DNA from: Paracraurococcus lichenis | GTDB taxonomy: Bacteria > Pseudomonadota > Alphaproteobacteria > Acetobacterales > Acetobacteraceae | Reading direction: 5' to 3' | Assembly: GCF_030657435.1 (NCBI RefSeq) | Contig: NZ_JAUTWS010000040.1 | Location: 1-56,440 of the forward strand | DNA: 56,440 bases | Shown: positions 40,127-48,240 of the stretch, one piece after another | Layout: every line of letters starts with the position of its first letter | Position numbering within the stretch: the stretch's first letter is position 1 | Made by a program: the position numbers and the translations under genes | Notes under the pieces: model-generated | The model's database searches: none | What the model was told of the DNA's origin: nothing | What the model saw: the letters and a program-made list of their open reading frames with translations, nothing else

Positions 40127-40912
40127 ATGAGCGAGACGCTGGACCAGGTCGCCTCGGCGGCCCGCACGGACGCCCCGCCGGCGATCCTGCTGGACAAGGT
40201 CAACAAGTGGTTCGGCACCATGCACGTCCTCCGGGACGTGTCGCTCTCCATCGCGGTGGGGGAGCGGGTGGTGATCTGCGGCCCCTCGGGCTCCGGCAAG
40301 TCCACCACCATCCGCTGCATCAACCGGCTGGAGACCCACCAGGAAGGCCGGATCCTGGTGGACGGGATCGAGCTGACCGACGACGTCCGGGCGCTGGATG
40401 CCATCCGCCGCGAGGTCGGCATGGTGTTCCAGAGCTTCAACCTCTTCCCGCACCTGACGGTGCTGGAGAACTGCACCCTCGCCCCGATCTGGGTCCGCCG
40501 CATGCCGAAGGCGGAGGCCGAGGCGCTGGCCATGCACTACCTCGAGCGGGTGCGGATCCCGGAGCAGGCGAAGAAGTATCCCGGCCAGCTCTCCGGCGGG
40601 CAGCAGCAGCGCGTCGCCATCGCCCGCGCGCTCTGCATGAAGCCGAAGATCATGCTCTTCGACGAGCCGACCAGCGCCCTCGACCCCGAGATGATCAAGG
40701 AGGTGCTGGATACCATGGTCACGCTGGCCCAGGACGGCATGACCATGATCTGCGTGACGCACGAGATGGGCTTCGCCCGGACCGTCGCGGATCGCGTGGT
40801 CTTCATGGACCGCGGCGAGATCGTGGAGCAGGGCACGCCGACGGAGGTCTTCGAGGATCCGAAGACCGATCGCCTCAAGCTGTTCCTGAGCCAGATCCTG
40901 CGAGGACATTAA
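40127..40912 (+). CDS. aapP: Amino-acid ABC transporter ATPase AapP
   Basis: The 261-residue ATPase has Walker A GPSGSGKSTTIRCINRLE (near residue 49), the Q-loop MVFQSFNLFPHLTVLEN, the ABC signature QLSGGQQQRVAIARAL, Walker B MLFDEPTSALDPEM and the H-loop CVTHEMGFARTVADR. It powers AapQM. It is the last aap gene; an 87-base gap separates it from kup. A GGGGATCAGGGA stretch before ATG 40127 supplies the ribosome site. Confidence 0.96.
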   Translation: MSETLDQVASAARTDAPPAILLDKVNKWFGTMHVLRDVSLSIAVGERVVICGPSGSGKSTTIRCINRLETHQEGRILVDGIELTDDVRALDAIRREVGMVFQSFNLFPHLTVLENCTLAPIWVRRMPKAEAEALAMHYLERVRIPEQAKKYPGQLSGGQQQRVAIARALCMKPKIMLFDEPTSALDPEMIKEVLDTMVTLAQDGMTMICVTHEMGFARTVADRVVFMDRGEIVEQGTPTEVFEDPKTDRLKLFLSQILRGH

Positions 40913-40999
40913 CGCCGCGGAAGGATAGCGAGACCGAAGCTTGCCAGGGTTCTGGACGGCGCTTAAGCCTGCGCGCCCTCCTCCCCCCGGAGCGTCCGC

Positions 41000-42886
41000 T
41001 TGACCGCGCCCTCCCATGCCGCCCCTTCCCGGGCGGTCTCCCTGCCTCTCCTCCTCGGCGTCCTCGGCGTCGTCTACGGCGATATCGGCACCAGCCCGCT
41101 CTATGCCCTGCGGGCCGCGCTGCTGCATTTCTCCGCCGACGGGATCGAGCGCTGGGAGATCCTCGGCATCCTCTCCCTCATCATCTGGTCACTGATCCTC
41201 ACGGTGACCGTGAAGTATGTCCTGTTCGTGCTGCGGGCGGACAACAAAGGGGAGGGCGGGATCCTCGCGCTGATGGCGCTGGCCCAGCGCATCGCCCGCA
41301 GCGAGCGGTCGCGCACCGTCGTCATGATGCTCGGCATCGTCGGCGCCTGCCTCTTCTTCGGCGACGGCGTGATCACCCCGGCGATCTCCGTGCTCTCGGC
41401 CATGGAGGGCCTCAAGGTCGCCTCCCCGGTCTTCGAGCCGCTGATCATCCCCGGCTCCGTCCTGATCCTGGTCGCGCTCTTCCTCGTGCAGTTCCGCGGC
41501 ACCGGCAGCATGGGCGCGATCTTCGGCCCGGTCATGGCGGTCTGGTTCGGCACGCTCGGCCTGCTCGGCCTGGCGGAACTGGTGAAGGAGCCGGAGGTGC
41601 TGACCGCCTTCTCCCCGCACCACGCCATTGCCTTCTGCGTCCATTACCGGCTGGCCGCCTTCATCGCCTTCGGCTCGGTCGTGCTGGCGGTGACGGGGGC
41701 GGAGGCGCTCTATGCCGATATGGGCCATTTCGGCCGCCGGCCGATCCAGATTGCCTGGACCTTCTATGTCCTGCCGGCGCTGGCGCTGAACTACCTGGGC
41801 CAGGGCGCCCTGCTGCTGAGCGATCCGGCGGCGCTCGAGAACCCCTTCTTCCTGCTGGCACCGGAATTCCTCCGCCTGCCGCTGGTGGTGCTGGCGACCG
41901 TCGCAACCGTCATCGCCTCCCAGTCCATGATCTCCGGCGCCTTCTCGATTGGCCGGCAATGCGTCCAGCTCGGCTTCCTGCCGCGCCTCTCGGTCCGCCA
42001 TACCAGCGAGACCGAGGAAGGGCAGATCTACCTGCCGCAGATCAACTTCGCCCTGCTGGCCGGCGTGCTGGTCCTGGTGCTGTCCTTCCACACCTCGGAC
42101 AACCTCGCCGCCGCATATGGCATCGCGGTGACCGGCACCTTCGTCTGCACCTCCTCCCTCGCCCTGCTGGTCTTCCGGCGGCAATTCGGCTGGCCGGCGC
42201 CGCTGGTCGGGCTGGTCTTCATCCCTCTGCTGCTGCTCGACCTGTCCTTCTTCCTCTCGAACGTCCTCAAGATCCCGGAAGGCGGCTGGGTGCCGCTGGT
42301 GCTGGGCGCCGCGCTCTTCGTGCTGATGCACACCTGGAAGCGCGGGCGGGACCTGCTGTTCAGCCGCTTCCGTCAGGACAGCCTGCCGCTGAAGAGCTTC
42401 CTCGCCCGCCTGCCGCAGAGCCGCACCATCCGGGTCCCCGGCATCGCGGTCTTCATGACCGGCCAGGCCGACTACGTGCCCGGCGCGCTGCTGCACAACC
42501 TCAAGCACAACAAGGTGCTGCATGAGCGCGTGCTCTTCGTGACGGTGCTGAACGAGGACGTGCCGCAGGTGGGCCCGGACCGGCGGCGGGAGGCCTCGGA
42601 ACTCGCCCCCGGCATCCATCGCGTCATCCTGCGCTACGGCTTCCAGGAGAGCCCGAACATCCCGCGCGAGCTCGAGGGGTTGCGGGAGGACGGGGTCGCC
42701 TTCGAAGCCATGCAGGCCAGCTACTTCCTGGGGCGGGAGACGCTGGTGGCGGCGGTGGTGCCGAAGATGTCGCACTGGCGGCAATGGCTCTTCACGCTCA
42801 TGGCGCGCAACGCGGTGCCGGCGACGGAATTCTTCCGCATCCCCTCGGACAGGGTGGTCGAGCTGGGGGTGCGGGTGGCGATCTGA
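41000..42886 (+). CDS. kup: Potassium uptake protein Kup
   Basis: This 628-residue KUP/HAK/KT potassium symporter has twelve helices. The hallmark GVVYGDIGTSPLYALRAALL lies near residue 22. ADNKGEGGILALMALAQR, FFGDGVITPAISVLSAMEG and MGHFGRRPIQIAW are also typical, and the C-terminal 150 residues are cytoplasmic. It begins with TTG at 41000 (GGAG seven bases upstream); no ATG suits the conserved start. The direction follows aapP, but the 87-base gap may hold its own promoter. Confidence 0.94.
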   Translation: MTAPSHAAPSRAVSLPLLLGVLGVVYGDIGTSPLYALRAALLHFSADGIERWEILGILSLIIWSLILTVTVKYVLFVLRADNKGEGGILALMALAQRIARSERSRTVVMMLGIVGACLFFGDGVITPAISVLSAMEGLKVASPVFEPLIIPGSVLILVALFLVQFRGTGSMGAIFGPVMAVWFGTLGLLGLAELVKEPEVLTAFSPHHAIAFCVHYRLAAFIAFGSVVLAVTGAEALYADMGHFGRRPIQIAWTFYVLPALALNYLGQGALLLSDPAALENPFFLLAPEFLRLPLVVLATVATVIASQSMISGAFSIGRQCVQLGFLPRLSVRHTSETEEGQIYLPQINFALLAGVLVLVLSFHTSDNLAAAYGIAVTGTFVCTSSLALLVFRRQFGWPAPLVGLVFIPLLLLDLSFFLSNVLKIPEGGWVPLVLGAALFVLMHTWKRGRDLLFSRFRQDSLPLKSFLARLPQSRTIRVPGIAVFMTGQADYVPGALLHNLKHNKVLHERVLFVTVLNEDVPQVGPDRRREASELAPGIHRVILRYGFQESPNIPRELEGLREDGVAFEAMQASYFLGRETLVAAVVPKMSHWRQWLFTLMARNAVPATEFFRIPSDRVVELGVRVAI

Positions 42887-43003
42887 ACCCCGCCGCGCCG
42901 GGAGCGTTACGTGTCCCCAGCCGCGGGCACGTGGGGCCTCGGCGCAGGGACATCATGCCGGCCCGCCGAGGGCGGCCGGCGAGAGAGGAGGCGGACGCGC
43001 GGC

Positions 43004-43369
43004 ATGCCCTTGGTAACCCTGGTGGTGGCCGCCGGCCCCGGCGTGCCGCAGGGCGACCCCGGCCGGCGCTATGAGCTCTCGGTGGCGCTGACCCCGGGCG
43101 GCCAGCTCGACGCCGAGGCCTGGCAGGCCGGCCCGGCGCCCTGGTCGGCGCGGCGGACCTGGCCCGGGCTTCCCCCGCAGCAGGGGGACATGCTGTTCGA
43201 CCCGGACACCGGATGCTGGTCCATCCGGCTCCCCGCGCCGGGTCCGACCTCCGACGCGCCGCTGCATGCCGAGATCCGCAATGCGGGCCAGCTTCGCCCC
43301 GGCGAATACGTGACGATCCAGGAGCCGGACGGGGGCGAGTTCTCGTACCGAGTGGTCGCCGTCGCCTGA
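43004..43369 (+). CDS. Hypothetical protein, about 121 residues
   Basis: I do not recognise it. From ATG 43004 it reads MPLVTLVVAAGPGVPQGDPG, then a Pro/Gly-rich middle with WSARRTWPGLPPQQGDMLFD. The C-terminal part APLHAEIRNAGQLRPGEYVTIQEPDGGEFSYRVVAVA looks like a small beta-barrel. No signal peptide or membrane helix is seen. Codon use is normal for the window. It lies alone between kup and paaX on the same strand. An upstream GTG or ATG at 42911 would add an Arg-rich stretch. Confidence 0.55.
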   Translation: MPLVTLVVAAGPGVPQGDPGRRYELSVALTPGGQLDAEAWQAGPAPWSARRTWPGLPPQQGDMLFDPDTGCWSIRLPAPGPTSDAPLHAEIRNAGQLRPGEYVTIQEPDGGEFSYRVVAVA

Positions 43370-43416
43370 GCGGCGGGCCGTTCCCGCCTGACGCCCATTT
43401 GCCCTAGATCCGGGGC

Positions 43417-44262
43417 ATGAGCCCCCTGACCGCCACCCTGCAGCGCCTCGGGAAGCCGCCGCGGACCGCCTCCCTCATCGTCACCGTCTGGGGCGATGCC
43501 GTGGTGCCGCGCGGCGGGTCGCTCTGGCTCGGCACGCTGCAGGCCATCCTCGACCCCTTCGGCTGCAACGAGGGGCAGGTGCGCACCGCCATGTCGCGCC
43601 TGACGGAGGAGGGCTGGCTGCTGCGCAGCCGGCAGGGCCGGCTTTCCTTCTACCGGCTGGGCGCGCGGGGGGAGGCGAGCTTCGCCGCCGCCGCCCGGCG
43701 CATCTACGACCCGCCGCGCGCCGGCCGGCCGGACTGGGACGGCGCCTTCCGGCTCGTCCTCTCGGCCGACCCCGCGGTCGCGGAGGCGCTGGCGGGCTTC
43801 GTGCCGCTCGCGCCCGGGCTGCTGGTGGGGACCGAGGGCGCGCCGGCGGACCTGCCGCCCGCCGCGCCGGCCCTGCTCGCCCGGCCGCGCAGCGCGGCGG
43901 AGGGGGTTGCCATCGCCGTCCGCGCCTGGCCCGGACTGCCGGAGGTCGCGTCCGGCTACCGCCGCTTCGCCGAGGCCTTCGCCCCCCTGGCGGGCGCCGC
44001 CCTGCCCGAGGCGGAGGCCCTGCCGCTGCGCCTGCTGCTGGTCCACGAATACCGCCGCGTCGCCCTGCGCGACCCGGACCTACCGGCGGCGGTGCTGCCG
44101 GCGGACTGGCCGCGGGCCGAGGCACGGGCCATCGCCGCTTCGGTGTACCGCCGCCTGCTGCCGCCCTCCGAGGCCTGGCTCGACGCGCATGGCCAGGGCG
44201 AGGACGGACCCCTGCCGCCGGCCGCGCCCACGGAGCTACATTCCCGATTCCGTGACGGCTGA
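43417..44262 (+). CDS. paaX: PaaX-family transcriptional repressor
   Basis: The 281-residue regulator has an N-terminal winged helix (TASLIVTVWGDAVVPRGGSL, then MSRLTEEGWLLRSRQGRLSFYRLG) and the PaaX C-terminal domain (LPLRLLLVHEYRRVALRDPDLP, RRLLPPSEAWLD). PaaX represses phenylacetate genes and lets go when phenylacetyl-CoA binds. It lies 77 bases upstream of paaA in the same direction, so local control of paaABCDE is likely. ATG 43417 fits the family length. Confidence 0.92.
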   Translation: MSPLTATLQRLGKPPRTASLIVTVWGDAVVPRGGSLWLGTLQAILDPFGCNEGQVRTAMSRLTEEGWLLRSRQGRLSFYRLGARGEASFAAAARRIYDPPRAGRPDWDGAFRLVLSADPAVAEALAGFVPLAPGLLVGTEGAPADLPPAAPALLARPRSAAEGVAIAVRAWPGLPEVASGYRRFAEAFAPLAGAALPEAEALPLRLLLVHEYRRVALRDPDLPAAVLPADWPRAEARAIAASVYRRLLPPSEAWLDAHGQGEDGPLPPAAPTELHSRFRDG

Positions 44263-44339
44263 TGTGTTACGGATTTCCTGGACAGCCGAATTTTCTGTGA
44301 CATATTGCGCCCATCGCAGCCGCGGGAGGGTGCGGTCCC
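44263..44339. promoter_or_regulatory. paaA upstream region, candidate promoter/operator
   Basis: This 77-base gap is much richer in A and T than its surroundings. It contains GATGTGTTACGG (44259-44270) and TTTTCTGTGACATATTG (about 44291-44307). CATATT would serve as a -10 box. The partial mirror ATGTgTtAC / GTgACAT may be a PaaX site. The spacing cannot be confirmed by eye. Confidence 0.35.
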
Positions 44340-45341
44340 ATGTACACACAAGCCCTGAACCAACAGGACAGCGCCGCCCCGGGATCCGAGGATTCCGGGG
44401 CGCTCGCGCGTTTCGAGGCGCGCGTCGCGGCCGAGGACAAGATCGAGCCGAATGACTGGATGCCGGAGGCCTATCGGCGCACCCTGATCCGCCAGATCAG
44501 CCAGCACGCGCATTCCGAGATCATCGGCATGCAGCCCGAGGGCAATTGGATCACCCGCGCCCCCTCGCTCCGCCGCAAGGCCGCGCTGCTGGCCAAGGTG
44601 CAGGACGAGGGCGGGCACGGGCTCTACCTCTATGCCGCGGCCGAGACGCTCGGCATCTCCCGCGAGGAGCTGAACGAACAGCTCCTGTCGGGCAAGGCGA
44701 AGTACAGTTCCATCTTCAACTACCCGACCCTCACCTGGGCCGATATCGGCGCCATCGGCTGGCTGGTGGATGGCGCGGCGATCATGAACCAGATCCCGCT
44801 CTGCCGGACCTCCTACGGCCCCTATGCGCGGGCCATGATCCGCGTCTGCAAGGAGGAGAGCTTCCACCAGCGCCAGGGCTACGAGATCATGCTCACGCTC
44901 TGCCGCGGCACGCCGGCGCAAAAGGCGATGGCGCAGGACGCGCTGGACCGCTGGTGGTGGCCGAGCCTGATGATGTTCGGCCCGCCGGATGCCGAGAGCC
45001 AGCACACCGACCAGGCGATGCGCTGGAAGATCAAGCGCTTCACCAATGACGCGCTGCGCCAGCAATTCGTCGATGCGACGGTGCCGCAGGGCCACCATCT
45101 CGGCCTCTCCTTCCCCGACCCCGATCTGCGCTTCGACGAGGCGACGGGCCACTGGCGCTTCGGCGCCATCGACTGGGCCGAGTTCAAGGCGGTGCTCGCC
45201 GGCAACGGGCCGTGCAACCGGCAGCGCCTGAGGACAAGGCGGGAGGCGCATGCGAGCGGCGCCTGGGTGCGGGAGGCGGCGCTTGCCCATGCAGCGAAGC
45301 GCCGCGCCCGCGCCGCGGCGCAGAAGCAGGCGGCGGAGTGA
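44340..45341 (+). CDS. paaA: Phenylacetyl-CoA epoxidase catalytic subunit PaaA
   Basis: The 333-residue subunit carries the di-iron centre of the 1,2-phenylacetyl-CoA epoxidase. The two ExxH motifs are in VQDEGGHGLYLYAAAE and CKEESFHQRQGYEIM. EPNDWMPEAYRRTLIRQISQHAHSE and RWWWPSLMMFGPPDAESQHTD also match. The C-terminus is extended by an Arg/Ala-rich tail. It starts the paaABCDE operon directly after the gap downstream of paaX. Confidence 0.96.
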   Translation: MYTQALNQQDSAAPGSEDSGALARFEARVAAEDKIEPNDWMPEAYRRTLIRQISQHAHSEIIGMQPEGNWITRAPSLRRKAALLAKVQDEGGHGLYLYAAAETLGISREELNEQLLSGKAKYSSIFNYPTLTWADIGAIGWLVDGAAIMNQIPLCRTSYGPYARAMIRVCKEESFHQRQGYEIMLTLCRGTPAQKAMAQDALDRWWWPSLMMFGPPDAESQHTDQAMRWKIKRFTNDALRQQFVDATVPQGHHLGLSFPDPDLRFDEATGHWRFGAIDWAEFKAVLAGNGPCNRQRLRTRREAHASGAWVREAALAHAAKRRARAAAQKQAAE

Positions 45342-45346
45342 CGGCC

Positions 45347-45634
45347 ATGGCCGAAGCCAACATGCCTCTCTGGGAAGTCTTCATCCGCGCCCGCGCCGGC
45401 CTGGCACACCGGCATGCCGGCAGCGTGCATGCGCCCGACGCGCAGATGGCGCTGCTCGCCGCGCGCGACACCTATACGCGGCGCGGCGAGGGCCTCTCGA
45501 TCTGGGTCGTCCCCTCGGCGGCCATCACCGCGAGCGACCCGTCCGACAGGGACGCGCTGTTCGCGCCGACCGCGAGCAAGCCCTACCGGCACCCGACCTT
45601 CTACGAGGTCCCCGAAGACGTCGGGCACATGTAG
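45347..45634 (+). CDS. paaB: Phenylacetyl-CoA epoxidase subunit PaaB
   Basis: This 95-residue subunit, the usual length, begins with PLWEVFIRARAGLAHRHAGSVHAPDAQMALLAARDTYTRRGEG and ends YEVPEDVGHM-like. It links PaaA/PaaC in the complex. It starts five bases after the paaA stop, and paaC starts two bases after it. Confidence 0.95.
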   Translation: MAEANMPLWEVFIRARAGLAHRHAGSVHAPDAQMALLAARDTYTRRGEGLSIWVVPSAAITASDPSDRDALFAPTASKPYRHPTFYEVPEDVGHM

Positions 45635-45636
45635 CC

Positions 45637-46413
45637 ATGACCAGCATCCTCGTCGCCCGGGAGGCGCCGCCGCTGCTGCTGCACACGATGCGGCTGGCGG
45701 ATACCATGCTCGTGCTCGGCCACCGTCTGTCGGAATGGACGGGCCAGGCGCCGATGCTGGAGGAGGAGCTGGCGCTGGCCAATGCCGCCCTCGACTATAT
45801 CGGCCAGGCGCGCAGCCTCTATGCCTATGCCGCGACGCTCGAGGGCAAGGGCCGGACGGAGGACGACCTCGCCTATCTCCGCGACGCGCCGGACTGGCGC
45901 AACTGGCTGATCGCCGAGCTGCCGAACGGCGACTTCGCGCGGACGGTGCTGCGGCAATTCCTGGTCGCCGCCTTCCTGCAGCCCTGGTGGCATGCGCTGG
46001 CGCAATCGAAGGACGCGACGCTCGCCGCCATCGCCGCCAAGGCGGAGAAGGAGGCGGCCTACCATCTGCGCCATGCCGGCGAATGGGTCATCCGCCTCGG
46101 CGACGGCACGGCGGAATCGCACCGCCGGATGGAGGCGGCGCTGGAGGAGCTCTGGTCCTACACCGGCGAGATGTTCGAGGCGGATGCCGCCGACCGCGCG
46201 CTGATCGAGGCCGGGATCGTCCCGGACCCCGAGACGCTGCGCGGCGCCTGGGCCGACATGGTCGGGCGCGTCCTCGCCGAGGCGACGCTCGCCATGCCGG
46301 GCCCGGCCTGGATGCAGTCCGGCGGCCGTCGCGGCGTGCATACCGAGCATCTCGGCCACCTGCTGGCTGTCATGCAGCACCTGCCGCGCTCCTATCCGGG
46401 GGCGGTGTGGTGA
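45637..46413 (+). CDS. paaC: Phenylacetyl-CoA epoxidase structural subunit PaaC
   Basis: The 258-residue ferritin-like subunit supports PaaA. It has LADTMLVLGHRLSEWTGQAP, EEELALANAALDYIGQAR and AYHLRHAGEWVIRLGDGTAESHRRM. It is followed by paaD with a GTGA overlap. Its length and order match the known complex. Confidence 0.94.
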   Translation: MTSILVAREAPPLLLHTMRLADTMLVLGHRLSEWTGQAPMLEEELALANAALDYIGQARSLYAYAATLEGKGRTEDDLAYLRDAPDWRNWLIAELPNGDFARTVLRQFLVAAFLQPWWHALAQSKDATLAAIAAKAEKEAAYHLRHAGEWVIRLGDGTAESHRRMEAALEELWSYTGEMFEADAADRALIEAGIVPDPETLRGAWADMVGRVLAEATLAMPGPAWMQSGGRRGVHTEHLGHLLAVMQHLPRSYPGAVW

Positions 46414-46919
46414 GCGTCCTGGCGTTCGACCGGGAGGCGCTGCGCCGCCGCGCGCTGCAGGCCGCCGGCACGGTCGTGGATCCGGAGATCCCGGTGCTGA
46501 CCATCGCCGATCTCGGCGTGCTGCGCGAGGCGCGCGTGACGGAGGAGGGCGGCGTCGAGGTGGACATCACGCCCACCTATTCCGGCTGCCCCGCCATGCG
46601 CATGATCGCCCTGCAGGTGGAGGAGGCCTTGCGCGCGGCCGGGCTGCCCGCCCCGCGCGTGCGCCTGGTGCTCTCCCCCGCCTGGACCACCGACTGGATG
46701 ACGGAGGCCGGGCGCGACAGGCTGCGCGCCTATGGCATCGCCCCGCCCGCCCCGCGCGCGACGCGCCGCGGGTTGTTCGGGCTGGAGGAGGCGGTCGCCT
46801 GCCCGCGCTGCGGCAGCACGGCGACCGAGACGCTCTCGGAATTCGGCTCCACGGCCTGCAAGGCGCTCCGGCGCTGCACGGCCTGCCGCGAGCCCTTCGA
46901 TCACTTCAAGTGCCTCTAG
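46410..46919 (+). CDS. paaD: PaaD, Fe-S cofactor assembly-type protein of the epoxidase operon
   Basis: The 169-residue protein has a MIP18/DUF59 N-terminal domain (VDPEIPVLTIADLGVLREARV, then PTYSGCPAMRMIALQVEEAL). A C-terminal cysteine-rich domain follows (CPRCGSTATETLSEFGS, then CTACREPFDHFKC). It is needed for a working epoxidase, probably for Fe-S maturation. GTG at 46410 overlaps the paaC stop. Confidence 0.94.
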   Translation: MSVLAFDREALRRRALQAAGTVVDPEIPVLTIADLGVLREARVTEEGGVEVDITPTYSGCPAMRMIALQVEEALRAAGLPAPRVRLVLSPAWTTDWMTEAGRDRLRAYGIAPPAPRATRRGLFGLEEAVACPRCGSTATETLSEFGSTACKALRRCTACREPFDHFKCL

Positions 46920-46929
46920 GGGCGCCGCC

Positions 46930-48024
46930 ATGAACGCCATCCCCGCGCGCACCCGCTTCCATCCGCTGACCGTCGCGGAGGTCCGACGCGAGACGCCGGA
47001 TGCGATCGCCGTCACGCTCGCCGTGCCGCCGGACCTGCGGGAGGCCTTCCGCTTCATCCCCGGCCAGTACCTGACGATGCGCCGCGATGTCGACGGCGAG
47101 GAGCTGCGCCGCAGCTACTCCATCTGCGCCGGCCTCGAGGAGGGGTGCCTCCGCATCGGCATCAAGCGCGTCGCGGGCGGCGCCTTCTCCTCCTGGGCGG
47201 TCGGGCACCTGCGGCCGGGCGAGGTCATCGAGGCCATGCCGCCCGAGGGCCGCTTCGGCCTGCGGCCCGATCCCGCCGCGGCGCCGCGTACCATCCTCGG
47301 CATCGCCTGCGGCAGCGGCATCACGCCCGTGCTCTCCATCGCCCGCAGCCTGCTGGCGACCGAGCCGCGCAGCCGCGTCGTGCTGCTCTACGGCAATCGC
47401 GGCGCTGCCGACATCATGTTCCGCGAGGCGCTGGAGGACCTGAAGGACCGCTATCTGCAGCGCCTGACGATCGTGCATGTGCTGAGCCGCGAGAAGCACG
47501 AGCTGGCCGCGCTGCACGGCCGGCTGGATGCCGGGCGCATCGCCGCGCTGCTGCCCGGCCTGCTGCGCCCGGGCGAGATCGACCAGGCCTTCCTCTGCGG
47601 CCCCGCCGGCCTGGCAGAGGCGGCGACCGCGGCGCTGGCGGGCTTCGGCGTGATGCCGGAGCGGATCCACCAGGAACGCTTCACGCCTGCCGGCGGCCCC
47701 GCGCCTGCGCCGCGCCCGGCGCCGGCCGCGGCCGATGCGCCGCCGGCGGCGATGCTGGAACTCGTTATCGACGGCGTCACCCGCAGCCTGCCGATGCAAG
47801 AAGGCGAGACGGTGCTGGAGGCGGGGCTGCGCGCGGGCCTCGACCTGCCCTGGTCCTGCCGCGGCGGCATGTGCTGCACCTGCCGCGCCAGGGTGACCGC
47901 GGGCGAGGTGGCGATGGACCTCAACTATTCCCTGCAGCCCTGGGAGACCGAGGCGGGCTATGTCCTGACCTGCCAGAGCCGCCCGCGCACGCCGGTGGTC
48001 GCGGTGGACTACGACGCGGCGTGA
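46930..48024 (+). CDS. paaE: Phenylacetyl-CoA epoxidase reductase PaaE
   Basis: This 364-residue reductase passes electrons from NADPH to PaaA. The flavin-binding part has RFIPGQYLTMRRD and RRSYSICAG. The NADPH-binding part has GIACGSGITPVLSIARS. The C-terminal plant-type [2Fe-2S] domain has WSCRGGMCCTC (Cys-X4-Cys-X2-Cys) and a fourth Cys in VLTCQSRP. A Pro/Ala linker joins the halves. It ends the cluster; paaG, paaZ, paaJ and paaK are not in the window. Confidence 0.96.
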   Translation: MNAIPARTRFHPLTVAEVRRETPDAIAVTLAVPPDLREAFRFIPGQYLTMRRDVDGEELRRSYSICAGLEEGCLRIGIKRVAGGAFSSWAVGHLRPGEVIEAMPPEGRFGLRPDPAAAPRTILGIACGSGITPVLSIARSLLATEPRSRVVLLYGNRGAADIMFREALEDLKDRYLQRLTIVHVLSREKHELAALHGRLDAGRIAALLPGLLRPGEIDQAFLCGPAGLAEAATAALAGFGVMPERIHQERFTPAGGPAPAPRPAPAAADAPPAAMLELVIDGVTRSLPMQEGETVLEAGLRAGLDLPWSCRGGMCCTCRARVTAGEVAMDLNYSLQPWETEAGYVLTCQSRPRTPVVAVDYDAA

Positions 48025-48240
48025 CGCCGCCGCGTGCCGGCCGGCACGGATCCCGCGCCTCGCCGCGGAAGGAATGACGGCGCGCCGGCGGCGGTTGCAC
48101 GCGGTCGAGGCAGGGCATGCCTGCCACCGCATCACCCGCGTGCCGATGCGCGCGAATGAAGCGCCGGCGCCGCGCGGAGGCGATTGACAGCCCGCGGCGC
48201 GGCCCCGTTAGGCTCGGGCATCCAGCACGGGATGTCGCGC

